A stretch of 64,000 nt of DNA, taken from the NCBI GenBank assembly GCA_025200525.1, contig CM045770.1, forward strand, positions 135,126,200-135,190,199, read 5' to 3'. The notes beneath the pieces are model-generated. The model ran no database searches. It was not told where the DNA came from and was given only the letters and a program-made list of their open reading frames with translations. This stretch comes from Camellia lanceoleosa (lineage: Eukaryota; Streptophyta; Magnoliopsida; Ericales; Theaceae). The position numbers and the translations under genes are program-made. Below, in pieces: positions 46,237-55,330 of this stretch. Numbering within the stretch: the first letter of the stretch is position 1; every line of letters begins with the position of its first letter.

Positions 46237-46709
46237 GCAGACCGATCTTTCGAGTGTTGGTGTTGGTGAAGAGATACATAAGAAGATGAACAGTTCTGAG
46301 ACTGAAACTCTGATTGTAGCTAGAGAGTGCCCTCTGTAGCTCCTTGTCATCGATGAAGCCACTTCCATCCTGATCCGCCATCTGGAAGCAAGTCACCACG
46401 CTCGGATCCGAGCCTGGTGGGAAGGCCGATGGCATCAGAGATGCGAATGGGCTTCCGTAGGGCTGCGCCTGAGGAGGGTAGCCTCCTCCGGAGGGTTTGT
46501 CCTTGGGGGGCTTGTTGTCGGCGTAGGGTGCCGATGGGGGTGCTCCGTAGGACTGTTGGCCAGGAGCCGCTGGAGGGGCTCCATAGGATGCGTAAGGCTG
46601 TTGGCCGGGGGTGGTTGTGCGCCGCCGTACTGGGCGGCAGGTAAGGTTGTTGAGACGGGGGGGGCCCGTAACCGTAGCCCGGTGCGTTGTGTTGTGGGTA
46701 TCCAGACAT
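40783..46709 (-). CDS. Penta-EF-hand calcium-binding protein, CML49/CML50-like (ALG-2 type), 4 exons
   Basis: Exons 46709-46243, 41701-41655, 41547-41353 and 40887-40783 join in phase. The product has a Gly/Pro/Tyr/Gln-rich N-terminal tail from MSGYPQHNAPGYGYG and EF-hands DQDGSGFIDDKEL (exon 1) and DRDRSGKIDSGEL (exon 3). ALLSLGFSVSPVVLELLVSK follows in exon 3, and the last exon ends NYESFMLTVLPFLIA. This order matches plant PEF proteins annotated as CML49/CML50, cytosolic Ca2+ sensors that dimerise through the fifth EF-hand. Oddity: exon 1 changes frame twice, at about 46645 and 46608, each explained by one missing base in C-rich runs. Total length 814 nt plus 2 gives 272 codons. Either assembly errors or a recently broken allele. 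Confidence 0.93.
41353..41547 (-). CDS. CML49/50-like exon 3
   Basis: 195 nt, exactly 65 codons from AIFERFDRDRSGKID to ECCLTVK, with acceptor cttcag and donor gtatgt. Carries an EF-hand loop with all usual acidic positions. Confidence 0.95.
41655..41701 (-). CDS. CML49/50-like exon 2
   Basis: 47 nt between acceptor gagcag and donor gtatat, encoding PKEFTAVFYSLQNWR with the split Gly codon. Too short for ORF-based detection; phase fits both neighbours. Confidence 0.9.
42081..42300. mobile_element. Tourist-like MITE, 220 bp
   Basis: TIR GGCCTCGTTTGG (left) and, inverted, GGCCCTGCTTGG (right); 3-bp duplication TAG at 42078-42080 and 42301-42303. Contains a poly(A) run. Same family style as 59665-59863. 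Confidence 0.7.
42375..43680. mobile_element. Long-TIR element (MULE-like), ~1.3 kb
   Basis: About 130 bp at the left (tatctatactatctaaggtt, aaattatctactcaatctct, ataaatcaaaatctattta) recur inverted at 43545-43670. Long TIRs suggest a Mutator-derived MITE. No transposase. Exact ends and target duplication are unclear. The right half contains a tandem array. Confidence 0.65.
43060..43570. repeat. Tandem repeat, three copies of ~156 bp
   Basis: atggatttatattttatttt starts at 43131, 43319 and 43475 (spacings 188 and 156). The longer first unit contains an extra internal duplication of about 31 bp (gatcaaataaattttgattt region). It lies inside the long-TIR element of intron 1. Confidence 0.85.
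43822..44158. mobile_element. hAT-like MITE, 337 bp, decayed
   Basis: Left CAGGGGCGGA, right ending CCGTCCCTC; flanks agcacatg (43814) and accacatt (44159) agree at 6 of 8 positions, as an old 8-bp duplication would. Confidence 0.45.
44611..45529. mobile_element. hAT-like element with duplicated end block
   Basis: Starts TAGGGGTGAGCA and ends GCCCACCCCTA. Flanking 8-mers caattaag (44603) and caattagg (45530) differ at one base. Inside, a ~110-bp block with ggcggacggatg(g)cggatt motifs occurs twice in direct orientation (44680-44812, 45420-45529), and the first copy also closes with GAGCACCCCTA. Low-complexity ORFs arise from the ccgcc/ggcgg motifs. Confidence 0.65.
45660..45985. repeat. Fragment of the ttgtaatttacccc MITE family
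   Basis: aaacaattgaaatttttatt, taaataaaaaattctgatg and the end cttgtatctgtaatttaccc match 48050-48196 and 59150-59285 in order. Confidence 0.6.
46195..46238. repeat. (GA)n microsatellite
   Basis: GA run beside the intron 1 donor, CT-rich on the gene strand. Confidence 0.9.
46243..46709 (-). CDS. CML49/50-like exon 1 (tail and first EF-hand)
   Basis: Starts at ATG 46709. Three frames are used in turn: MSGYPQHNAPGYGYGPPPSQ, then AAQYGGAQPPP, then GQQPYASYGAPPAAPGQQ onward. The last frame runs through the EF-hand to TNTNTRKIG and the donor (gtctgc). Confidence 0.88.
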
Positions 46710-46794
46710 CTTTCACACTGATCGACGGAGAGAGCGATGTAAGAAAGCGAAAGCGAAAGCGAAAGAGACCGTTTCACAATTTGACGCTGTATGC

Positions 46795-46810
46795 ATGGCT
46801 TTTATAGAGG
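46795..46810 (-). promoter_or_regulatory. TATA box of CML49/50-like gene
   Basis: Minus strand CTCTATAAAAGCCATG; TATAAA at 46806-46801, about 95 bp before the ATG. A transcription start near 46770 and a purine-rich leader (gaaagcgaaagcgaaagaga reversed) fit a compact plant promoter. Confidence 0.7.
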
Positions 46811-47195
46811 AGCTGGAGTAAAAGGTTGGGCTCGGGGTTGGCTGATATCACGAAACTGCCATTTATTTATTATTTAATAAAAATATATGTTTAACTAATT
46901 CTTTTAATGTTCTATTTAATTGGAAATAAAAAAGAATAGAGTAGAATTGTGATTTCTTAAACTTTCTTTTAGAATAGTCATTTTTTCAAAATGGTGAAAG
47001 ATGATTTAATTTATAATGTATTTGTTTTTATATTTTTAGCTTAATAAAAATTGAGAATGAATGTTTTGATAAAATCATCATTTTATTAGAATGAACCAAA
47101 CACTACCTATGCAAAATAAATTTATTGTGTATGTATATTTTACTATCGATTATGCTATACTATCAATTATGCTACATCTCCTAATATAGCATCAT
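46811..47195. other. Upstream region of CML49/50-like gene
   Basis: AT-rich; no further gene. Carries the motif tatgctatactatcaattatgct near 47150. Promoter elements beyond the TATA box are not resolvable by eye. Confidence 0.45.
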
Positions 47196-47197
47196 TA

Positions 47198-47308
47198 TTT
47201 TGACCCCTAATGAGATGAAATAGAAAGAGAATAGAAAGAGAGATTGAGAGAGGATAGATCAGAAGTATGGGCCTACCTTTTCACATAATCTATTATATGT
47301 CATTAGGG
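47198..47308. repeat. Small foldback, ~110 bp
   Basis: gacccctaatgag and, inverted, tcattaggggtg bracket a GA-rich interior. Possible small MITE. Confidence 0.5.
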
Positions 47309-47425
47309 GTGAATTAAGGTGCTCAATTGAGAAAGGATTGGGTCAAACATAAGAGAATGGCTCCTCGCTAATTCGTTATCGGATTGTATGGGGTTATTGG
47401 GCTGTGATGGGCCTTAATCCATGCT

Positions 47426-47680
47426 CATTTCAATGATTCAAATAATTCAATATATAAAACTCGTCGAGTATACTATTCCTGTAAAAAATCACCTTAATTG
47501 GATATTGATAACTATTTGATCAAATCATTTTCTGTTAACGGCAAGTATGATTTTCAAAATAAATTTTGACAGAAATATATTTGATCAAGTGGCTATCGAT
47601 ATCCGATTAATGTGATTTTTTACAAGGATAATATAGTCAACGAGCTCTACATATTGAACGGTTTGGATTATTGAAATGAA
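47426..47680. repeat. Foldback repeat with ~100-bp arms
   Basis: Left arm 47426-47526 (catttcaatgattc ... tgtaaaaaatcacctt ... tttgatcaaat) pairs with right arm 47577-47680 around a 50-bp centre. A single related arm is at 56628-56760. The element may extend to about 47340-47760, where weaker pairing is seen. Confidence 0.75.
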
Positions 47681-47782
47681 CCCAGATTAGAGACGAATAG
47701 GACCTTCCAATTTGAAAGCAAACTTGAGAGGAGCCCTTTCCCAAACGTAATAGCTCAATTAAAATTTTAACATTTATAATTA

Positions 47783-48196
47783 AGACAAATGACAAATACA
47801 CCATTTGAAATTTATTTAAAATATGAATTATTTTCTAAATTTTAGAAATTACATCTCGCCCCTTGAAATAATCAAGTCCATTAATAGTTTTTATAACAAA
47901 TAATCCCTTTTGTTAATAGTTTTTATGGCAATTAATAGTTTTTAATTTTATAACAAATAATCACTTTTGTTAATAAATAATCAAGTCAATTAATAGTTTT
48001 TATAATGTCACAATTTTATTTTAATTAATAATTTAAATAAATTTATTATTATATAGAAGAGCAGTTGGAAATTTTATTTTTTCAATTAATTTTATTAAAT
48101 AAAAAATCATGACAAGGGGGTATTTGTAAACTTTCATACTACAAGGGGCAATTTGTATTTTAAACAAATCTCAAGATGTGTATTTGTAATTTACCC
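47783..48196. mobile_element. Mutator-type MITE, 414 bp, perfect 9-bp target duplication
   Basis: Ends agacaaatgacaaatacacc and, inverted, gggtaaattacaaatacaca pair over about 40 bp. TTATAATTA is duplicated exactly at 47774-47782 and 48197-48205. A 9-bp duplication points to a MULE-derived MITE. Related pieces: 26213-26300, 45660-45985 and 58930-59285. Confidence 0.85.
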
Positions 48197-48205
48197 TTAT
48201 AATTA

Positions 48206-49320
48206 TGTCATCAATATTAAATTTTATTTTTAATATATTAATTACAAAATAAAATTTTAAAAGCTTAAAATTTTCTTAAACATCCAACACCAAATAAAAA
48301 AATAAAAACATCCATCTTGCTTCGAGAATTCTTATATGATGCGTCACTTTTTTTAGTTTATAAGGTTTTTATCATTTGTCATTTGTGAATTTTTTATTTT
48401 TTATTTTTTATTTTTTATTTTTTATTTTTTATTTTTTTTTAGTTACTGTGTTGCTATTGATGAGGTCTGGAGGAAGAGCTGGACTTTATTTTTGGGATAT
48501 TTGGAAGCTCGACATTTTTTAAAGTTTAGGGCTCAGTTTTATAGAATTTTAGAACTTATGTTTTGAAAAAAAAATAATTAGAAATTTCAAAAAAAAAATT
48601 ATAAAAACTCAATCAATCAGAAATTAGTGTTTGTATTTATTTATTTATTTTTATTTTAAAACTTGTATGGATTTGCAGCTTTTTTTCTTTATTCTATTTT
48701 TATTTTTTTAAATGGATTTATAGATTTTTGATTTAGGAGTTTTGGTGGCATCTTTCCATTTTATAGTTTAAGTTGGGGCCATTGAGCATTAGTCAATCTA
48801 AGTTTTATATGCTTTTTTTCAATGATACATTTTTTTTTCGACCCCTTTGTTAGCGGGTATTGTTAACACATTCAGGATACATGTTAAAAATGTAATTAAT
48901 AATCTAAATGAAGAATGTAAAACACAAATTGAAATAAATAAAGTAATTTTCAAAAACTATAGATATTTTCATACATGGACAAAAATGCCCTCCTTTTTAG
49001 AATACCAAAATTCACTTATTTATAAAAATATAACAAAATAAAATAACTGTACCTTGTTGAATAAATAAAAACAAATAATTTCATTATAAATAAAAAGTAA
49101 ATTTATAAATCACATAAAATAATAGTACTTTTTTTTTTTTTTGAAAGCTCATTTAAGTTGAAATAATTCCTTACAATGGATTGATGAATTAGACTTACAA
49201 TTAAATTTTCACCCATTAATGCTATAATATTAGAAAAATTACAACTAAAAAAAAAAAAAAAAAAAATCCATTGATGCTATAATATTATAACAAAAAATAA
49301 AAGGAAAATTTATCGGAAAG
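48206..49320. other. AT-rich DNA, no gene seen
   Basis: Contains a (TTTTTTA)n run at about 48388-48437 and poly(A) runs at 49245-49266. The ORF 48847-49041 has no known motif. Confidence 0.5.
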
Positions 49321-51245
49321 TCCCACCATAGGAATAGTTATCTCCTTTGGTCCCACGTAATTACTGTTGGATTCCCAAGTTCTTCTTATACGTGATTTGT
49401 TTCCAAAAGTTCCTTTTTCAAATGTTTGTGGGTGTTTGGTTGCCAAAAATACCCTCGCATTTGTTGGGATGTTTTGGTTTATATTTTGGAATTTGTAAGC
49501 CCACGTTTTTGGATGGGCGGAAAATTAGTGCACGAAGATTTCAAAGTGGAGGGGATAGGATTGTTCTGTCAGACTCTTGTATCATTCTAGGTTTGTACAA
49601 GGTTCCCCAACGTAAACACCGTTGCCCAAGAACATTGCCGCTGACGCGCAGGTACGTATGAACATTGACGAATCGTTATTAATGGCATATGATGTGAATA
49701 TGTTGAGTTGTTATATCATTCAGAGTCGCAAACACATGCGATTACTTTAATGTCTGGTTGTTGAATGTTGTGTGCCCCGTACATCGGTATGAGAACAGTT
49801 TATGGTTTACACATTATCACATTCTGAAAGCCAATCCACGTGGCATATTATTGATTACAGTTTTGCACTACTTATTCGGGTTGTTGTTTTTTACCGAGGC
49901 AAACAAACGTGTCACGTAAACTACAGTCCCCATATATCAATAAAGGTAGGGAAGTTTAGTTCGATTAATTCATGTAGTTCGCATGTACCTCACTCCCACG
50001 CAACCACCATGTTGGCGTTACAACAACATACATAACTAGATGTCCTCACAAATCGTGTTCATAATAAAAACTTTGTCAAACAATCGTGATGTCAGATTAC
50101 TTTTATAATTTTTGGAAATGTACGTTTGGTATGAAATACAACATGATTTGTTTTGCCAGTTTCTTCTTGTGCTTAAGGAGAGTTTTCATTTAATTATGTG
50201 CACAAATGTTCTTACACGTTCACATGTGCATGTTGTTTACGAATTTTGATTTGTTTACAGATGGACGCCCTTATGATACTTCTGTGTTGTTACCGATCCA
50301 CTAATGTAGCTTACGCTCTGTAACTGTCGTATGTATTAGCTGGACTTGTCGATTTTGTCTGTTCGAAATTTGACGGTCTGCTTCCCGGGAAAATCCGATT
50401 GTCCTACAGGATACGGGGACACAATAACTTTGCATTGCAAGATGATGTCAACATGCAAAATTTAGTATGTCTTGCGCATTCATTCCACTTACAACTGATC
50501 AACATCATCATCGAACATACCCGGGTTGAATTGTCTGGTCCCACTGTTAATGAACCGCTAAACACAATTCCCAACTTGTTGGATGAGATAAACGCACCGA
50601 ATGGTATGAATATAGATGACAAGGCTGACCTCTTGCCAACATTCTGCCCACACAATGAGAAGGTGTTCCTCTTAGCTCCCTAGGCCCACGGTTTCACTCA
50701 CATAGGCCAGCATTGTGAGGGTAGAGCTTCTGAGTTCCGTATCATGCTATGGAAATACGCTGTCGAGTGCAGGTTTCAGTTCAAATTCGTCAAAAATGAC
50801 TCTGTTCAGATAACCACTGTATATGGCATGGGCTGTGCATGCCCAAAAGTTGGAGGCAAACGGTTTCTTCTACCTCCATAAGTGGAATAGTGAGCACATT
50901 TGCGGCGTTGCAGCACGAACATCGAGCAACCAGCTGGTCGATTTTGAACTGGTTTCTGACATGATAGCGGAATTGGTGAGTGATAGACCCCTCACACGAC
51001 CCACCGAAGTAATATTATATTTGAAACAAGAATACAGTCTAGACATTACGTACCATGTTACGTGGCTATGTGTCAAGAAAGCAAGAGACAAGTTGTTTGA
51101 TACTTATTCTGTTTCATTCAATCAGTTGTTTAGTGCTCATTCTATTAAAATAAATATAAATTGGCCACCCAATGCACAAACTATACCTATGAAATTGAGA
51201 TTTTCAACTCTAGTAAATTTGAATTCCTTTCATTGTACCCATTTA
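49320..51245 (+). mobile_element. MULE remnant, copy A
   Basis: Contains a MuDR-type transposase fragment (50399-51260) in broken frames. The upstream 49320-49976 part is present only in this copy. The 3' 1,269 bp (49977-51245) is repeated without gaps at 54062-55330. No TIR was identified. Confidence 0.65.
50393..51245 (+). pseudogene. MuDR-like transposase N-terminal fragment (copy A)
   Basis: 50399-50683 is a frame with RIRGHNNFALQDDVNMQNLV. After a TAG and shift, FQFKFVKNDS and then WAVHAQKLEANGFFYLHKWN and HICG appear (50823-51260). This is the DNA-binding zinc region of plant Mutator transposases (DBD_Tnp_Mut type), followed by RPTEVILYLKQEYSLDITYH and KKARDKL. The catalytic DDE part is missing; the fragment ends where a CACTA end begins at 51246. 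Mutator transposases cut and paste DNA at 9-bp target sites. Dead copy. Confidence 0.75.
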
Positions 51246-51545
51246 GCACAAAAGAATTAATTTTTTTAGATCAAGGCGCTGACTTTTGGCGACCAACTTA
51301 TCTTTAGTCGCTAAAAGTTTACTTTTGGCTAATATGAATTGGACTTTCCGCGACCAAAAAAGTTGGTCACGAATGGTCACTTTTAGCGACCAAAGGCTTT
51401 TTTGGTCGCAGAAAACTATCTGTGACGAGGCTTTGGCGACCAACTCGCGACCAACATATTTTGGTCGCGAAAAGGTTTTAGCGACCAAATATGGTACTTT
51501 TCGCGACCAAAATGTTAGTCACGGAAAGTGTTTTTTCTTGTAGTG
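51246..51545. mobile_element. CACTA element right end, 300 bp
   Basis: Ends cttgtagtg at 51545 (CACTACAAG reversed). Upstream are about 12 tggtcgc / gcgaccaa subterminal motifs in both orientations. No matching left end; either a deletion derivative or a small element whose left end gcacaaaagaa is degraded. A different family from the gtgacgaaa element at 18138. Confidence 0.75.
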
Positions 51546-51975
51546 CATTGATGAACGGTTAAATGGAAGCGTGATTATCAATAAACTCTTTGTTATTGAT
51601 TATGTTATTGTCTTCTAATCCTTTCCCCTTTGGTGCCTTATATTTCTCCTTGAGAGGATTTAGAAAAATGGCAGTGTTCTTTTTTCCACTTGGGAAGGAA
51701 TAGGGACCATAACCTTTTAAAGGTTGTAATTGGTTTTCAAAACTGAAAGGTTGTGGAAGTTCAAAAGGAATGAAAACCAACTTTAACCAATATGTTTTAA
51801 TTTCTATTTCTACCCCTCATAGAAATAGAAATTATACAACTAGTATCTACACATTAGGTCCATAACACATATACCCTTAAGCCTATTAACTAAATTGAAT
51901 CACTTAAATTGTAGGCTTCTTAAAAATAATAACACCACATTTAATTATGTGGTCCCATTGAGACATTATCTAACA
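51546..51975 (-). repeat. Copia 3' LTR, truncated (430 bp)
   Basis: Starts TGTTAGATAATG at 51975 after the polypurine tract and breaks at 51546, next to the CACTA end. About ten differences from 53632-54061. Confidence 0.88.
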
Positions 51976-51989
51976 ATCTCCCACTGGAC

Positions 51990-52385
51990 CACATATGTAT
52001 CCTGAAAAATGTGCTTAACTTTAGTGAGCTCAGAAATTTGTTATCATAACTTGAGGGTATCCAAACAATCTTGTCCATTAACTATATTAATATAGGATCA
52101 AAGCGGTCTTCGTTACATCAATCATAACTCGACCCACCAATGGTCACGTATACTAATACAGCTAAATGACATAGATCAATCATGGATGCGTAGCATGGAA
52201 ATTACATGTGATGTGATCCATACATGCCTATTTCCAACTGGTCCTACTTAACTTTATTGAGATCAATACTTCACAATACGTAATGAGGCGTAATAAATGA
52301 ATATTTCATTTCTACAGAAATTAATCTAATTACATAGATAAAACTCAAGGCTGACATAAAGCAGTAATATAAATACAAACTCCCA
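51990..52385 (-). other. Copia 3' untranslated region
   Basis: Non-coding DNA between the Pol stop and the polypurine tract. Confidence 0.6.
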
Positions 52386-52865
52386 CTAAACCAGAATGTT
52401 CTCAAATAGAACAACACCCATCTGAGCAGTGTGCTCACGAAAGACCTTGGGTGGTAGTCCCTTCGTAAGTGGATCCGCTATCATGGAGTTTGTCCCAATG
52501 TGCTCTATGGAAATTTGTCCACTCTGCACTCTTTCTTTTACAACTAGGAACTTGATATCAATATGCTTTGATTTTGTCGAGCTCCTGTTGTTATTGGAAT
52601 ATAAAACTGCAGACTTATTGTCACAATATAACTTAAGTGGTCTTTCAGTGCCTTCCAAAATACACAACCCAGTGACAAAATTCCGCAGCCATATCCCTTG
52701 GTTTGACGCCTCATAACATGCTACAAATTCTGCGGCCATGGTATGACAACATCTCAAGATACCTAGCACAACATTAATACCAAGCCTTTGGGTAGTGATA
52801 TTAACTGTAAGTGGTATTCTTGTTGTAATGATCAAACATTGACAATAAGTTATGTCAAATAACAA
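52386..52865 (-). pseudogene. Copia RNase H C-terminal fragment
   Basis: A 159-codon frame. From about residue 42 it carries the copia RNase H signature: TMAAEFVACYEASNQGIWLR, LKLYCDNKSAV, KHIDIKF and NSMIADPLTKGLPPK. The first 40 residues are not RNase H, and RT is absent, which marks the internal deletion. It ends at the normal Pol stop position. No active Pol. Confidence 0.85.
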
Positions 52866-53524
52866 ATCTATCTTTTGATGGATTTATTATTCACATTAGG
52901 TTTTCTTGACAATTGGCACATGTTTATCACCACAAAATAGGTGTGTAATTCTGCCAAGTCTTAATTATATCTTTGAACCGATAAATACCTACATGAGATA
53001 CACAAACATGAACATCAAAACATTCCATATAAAACAATCTAGACAAGAGAGATCACTTTTGTGACATCTTGTTTGAATTGACTTATATTGAGAATGTTAG
53101 AAAATTAAATTTCTGTAGACGTTGTATGAAATTACATTAAATTTAAAGATTTCTAAATTTGTGACCCCGTATATATTATATAATCTGCAGCAATCCCAAT
53201 TATATACATACATATATAAATAGAATTGACGGGTCCAAAAACAAATAGTTTTTTTTTTATGATGTTCAAAATTAAACCGATCAAATCGCAAGATATATCT
53301 ATATATATATATATATAAATACATGATGTTCATCCATTTGAGAGAAAAAAAAAAAAAACTGCCCACCGAATCATTTTACAATTCCAGAAAACAGATTGCC
53401 ATTTTCACAGAACAAAACAGGAAAAAACAGAATTTACATCCATAAGAAAATTCAGAATCTGATTCCAGGAAACTAAATAGAATGAATAAAGCATATCAAT
53501 TCTGATAAGACACATGATATGCTG
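52866..53524 (-). other. Copia 5' internal remnant, no coding seen
   Basis: Where gag should be, only AT-rich sequence is left, with (TA)n at 53300-53315 and a poly(A) at 53347-53360. Confidence 0.55.
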
Positions 53525-53536
53525 GCTCTGATACCA
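53525..53536 (-). other. Copia primer binding site
   Basis: TGGTATCAGAGC on the minus strand, complementary to initiator tRNA-Met, two bases inside the LTR. Confidence 0.9.
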
Positions 53537-53538
53537 AT

Positions 53539-54061
53539 TGTAAACATAAATTTCAGAACATAAACCTTACACTTTGGATCATTTACCATGTGTATTATCA
53601 AGAAATCAAGACAAAATGACATACCTGAATCCATTGATGAACGGTTAAACGGAAGCGTGATTATCAATAAACTCTTTGTTATTGATTATGTTATTGCCTT
53701 CTAATCCTTTCCCCTTTGGTGCCTTATATTTCTCCTTGAGAGGATTTAGAAAAATGGCAGTGTTCTTTTTTCCACTTGGGAAGGAATAGGGACCATAACC
53801 TTTTAAAGGTTGTAATTGGTTTTCAAAACTGAAAGGTTGTGGAAGTTCAAAAGGAATAAAAACCAACTTTAACCATTATGTTTTAATTTCTATTTCTGCC
53901 CCTCATAGAAATAGAAATTATACAACTAGTATCTACACATTAGGTCCATAACACATATACCCTTAAGCTTATTAACTAAATTGAATCATTTAAATTGTAG
54001 GCTTCTTATAAACGATAACACCACATTTAATTATGTGGTCCCATTGAGACATTATCTAACA
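53539..54061 (-). repeat. Copia 5' LTR (523 bp)
   Basis: TG...CA ends, followed by the tRNA-Met-type PBS. Its outer edge abuts copy A' at 54062 exactly. Confidence 0.88.
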
Positions 54062-55330
54062 GTTCGTATGTACCTCACTCATACGCAACCACCATGTTGG
54101 CGTTACAACAACATACGCAACTAGATGTCCTCACAAATCGTGTTCATAATAAAAACTTTGTCAAACAATCGTGATGTCAGATTACTTTTATAATTTTTGG
54201 AAATGTACGTTTGGTATGAAATACAACATGATTTGTTTTGCTAGTTTCTTCTTGTGCTTAAGGAGAGTTTTCATTTAATTATGTGCACAAATGTTCTTAC
54301 ACGTTCACATGTGCATGTTGTTTACGAATTTTGATTTGTTTACAGATGGACGCCCTTATGATACTTCTGTGTTGTTACCGATCCACTAATGTAGCTTACG
54401 CTCTGTAACTGTCGTATGTATTAGCTGGACTTGTCGATTTTGTCTGTTCGAAATTCGACGGTCTGCTTCTTGGGAAAATCCGATTGTCCTACAGGATACG
54501 GGGACACAATAACTTTGCATTGCAAGATGATGTCAACATGCAGAATTTAGTATGTCTTACTCATTCATTCCGCTTACAACTGATCAACATCATCATCGAA
54601 CAAACCCGGGTTGAACTGTCTGGTCCCACTGTTAATGAACTGCTAAACACAATTCCCAACTTGTTGGATGAGATAAACGCACCGAATGGTATAAATATAG
54701 ATGACAAGGCTGACCTCTTGCCAACATTCTGCCCACACAATGAGAAGGTGTTCCTCTCAGCTCCCTAGGCCCACGGTTTCACTCACATAGGCCAGCATTG
54801 TGAGGGTAGAGCTTCTGAGTTCCGTATCGTGCTATGGAAATACGCTGTCGAGTGCAGGTTTCAGTTCAAATTCGTCAAAAATGACTCTGTTTAGATAACC
54901 ACTGTATATGGCATGGGCTGTGCATGCCCAAAAGTTGGAGGCAAACGGTTTCTTCTACCTCCATAAGTGGAATATTGAGCACATTTGCGGCGTTGCAGCA
55001 CGAACATCGAGCAACCAGCTGGTCGATTCTGAACTGGTTTCTGACATGATAGCGGAATTGGTGAGTGATAGACCCCTCACACGACCCACCGAAGTAATAT
55101 TAGATTTGAAACAAGAATACAGTCTAGACATTACGTACCATGTTACGTGGCTATGTGTCAAGAAAGCAAGAGACAAGTTGTTTGATACTTATTCTGTTTC
55201 ATTCAATCAGTTGTTTAGTGCTCATTCTATTAAAATAAATATAAATTGGCCACCCAATGCACAAACTATACCTATGAAATTGAGATTTTCAACTCTAGTA
55301 AATTTGAATTCCTTTCATTGTACCCATTTA
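54062..55330 (+). mobile_element. MULE remnant, copy A'
   Basis: 1,269 bp equal in length to 49977-51245, with about 23 substitutions and no gaps. It starts at the copia LTR edge and ends at ccattta, where A continues into the CACTA end and A' into ttctcac. Carries the same transposase frames (54484-54768; 54908-55441). Confidence 0.9.
54478..55330 (+). pseudogene. MuDR-like transposase N-terminal fragment (copy A')
   Basis: Same broken frames as copy A (RIRGHNNFALQDDVNMQNLV; WAVHAQKLEANGFFYLHKWN; HICG), with the same TAG after LSAP. One further TAG appears where A reads Gln (54894, gtttagata). The frame at 54908 runs on past the copy border to 55441 by chance. Confidence 0.75.

Larger units (their letters stand above)
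41702..46242 (-). other. Intron 1 of CML49/50-like gene (4.5 kb), packed with repeats
   Basis: Donor gtctgc at 46242 and acceptor gagcag at 41702. Unlike the short introns 2 and 3, it has received at least four insertions: a Tourist-like MITE, a long-TIR element with tandem repeats, and two hAT-like elements, each listed separately. A (GA)n run lies beside the donor. Confidence 0.85.
51546..54061 (-). mobile_element. Ty1/copia element, minus strand, internally deleted, 3' LTR truncated
   Basis: 5' LTR 54061-53539 (TGTTAGATAATG...TGTTTACA), PBS TGGTATCAGAGC at 53536-53525, RNase H remnant 52865-52386, polypurine tract cagtgggagat, then 3' LTR 51975-51546. The internal part is only about 1.56 kb, so gag, integrase and most RT are deleted. 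The 3' LTR lacks its last 92-93 bp, replaced by a CACTA end. The shared 430 bp of the LTRs align without gaps. Confidence 0.88.

Noticed and set aside
46184..46777. A long minus-strand ORF from ATG 46777 as an independent gene
   Set aside because: Its first part (KRSLSLSLSL and on) is a shifted reading of the CML49/50-like leader and exon 1. The real start at 46709 and the two frame changes explain it.
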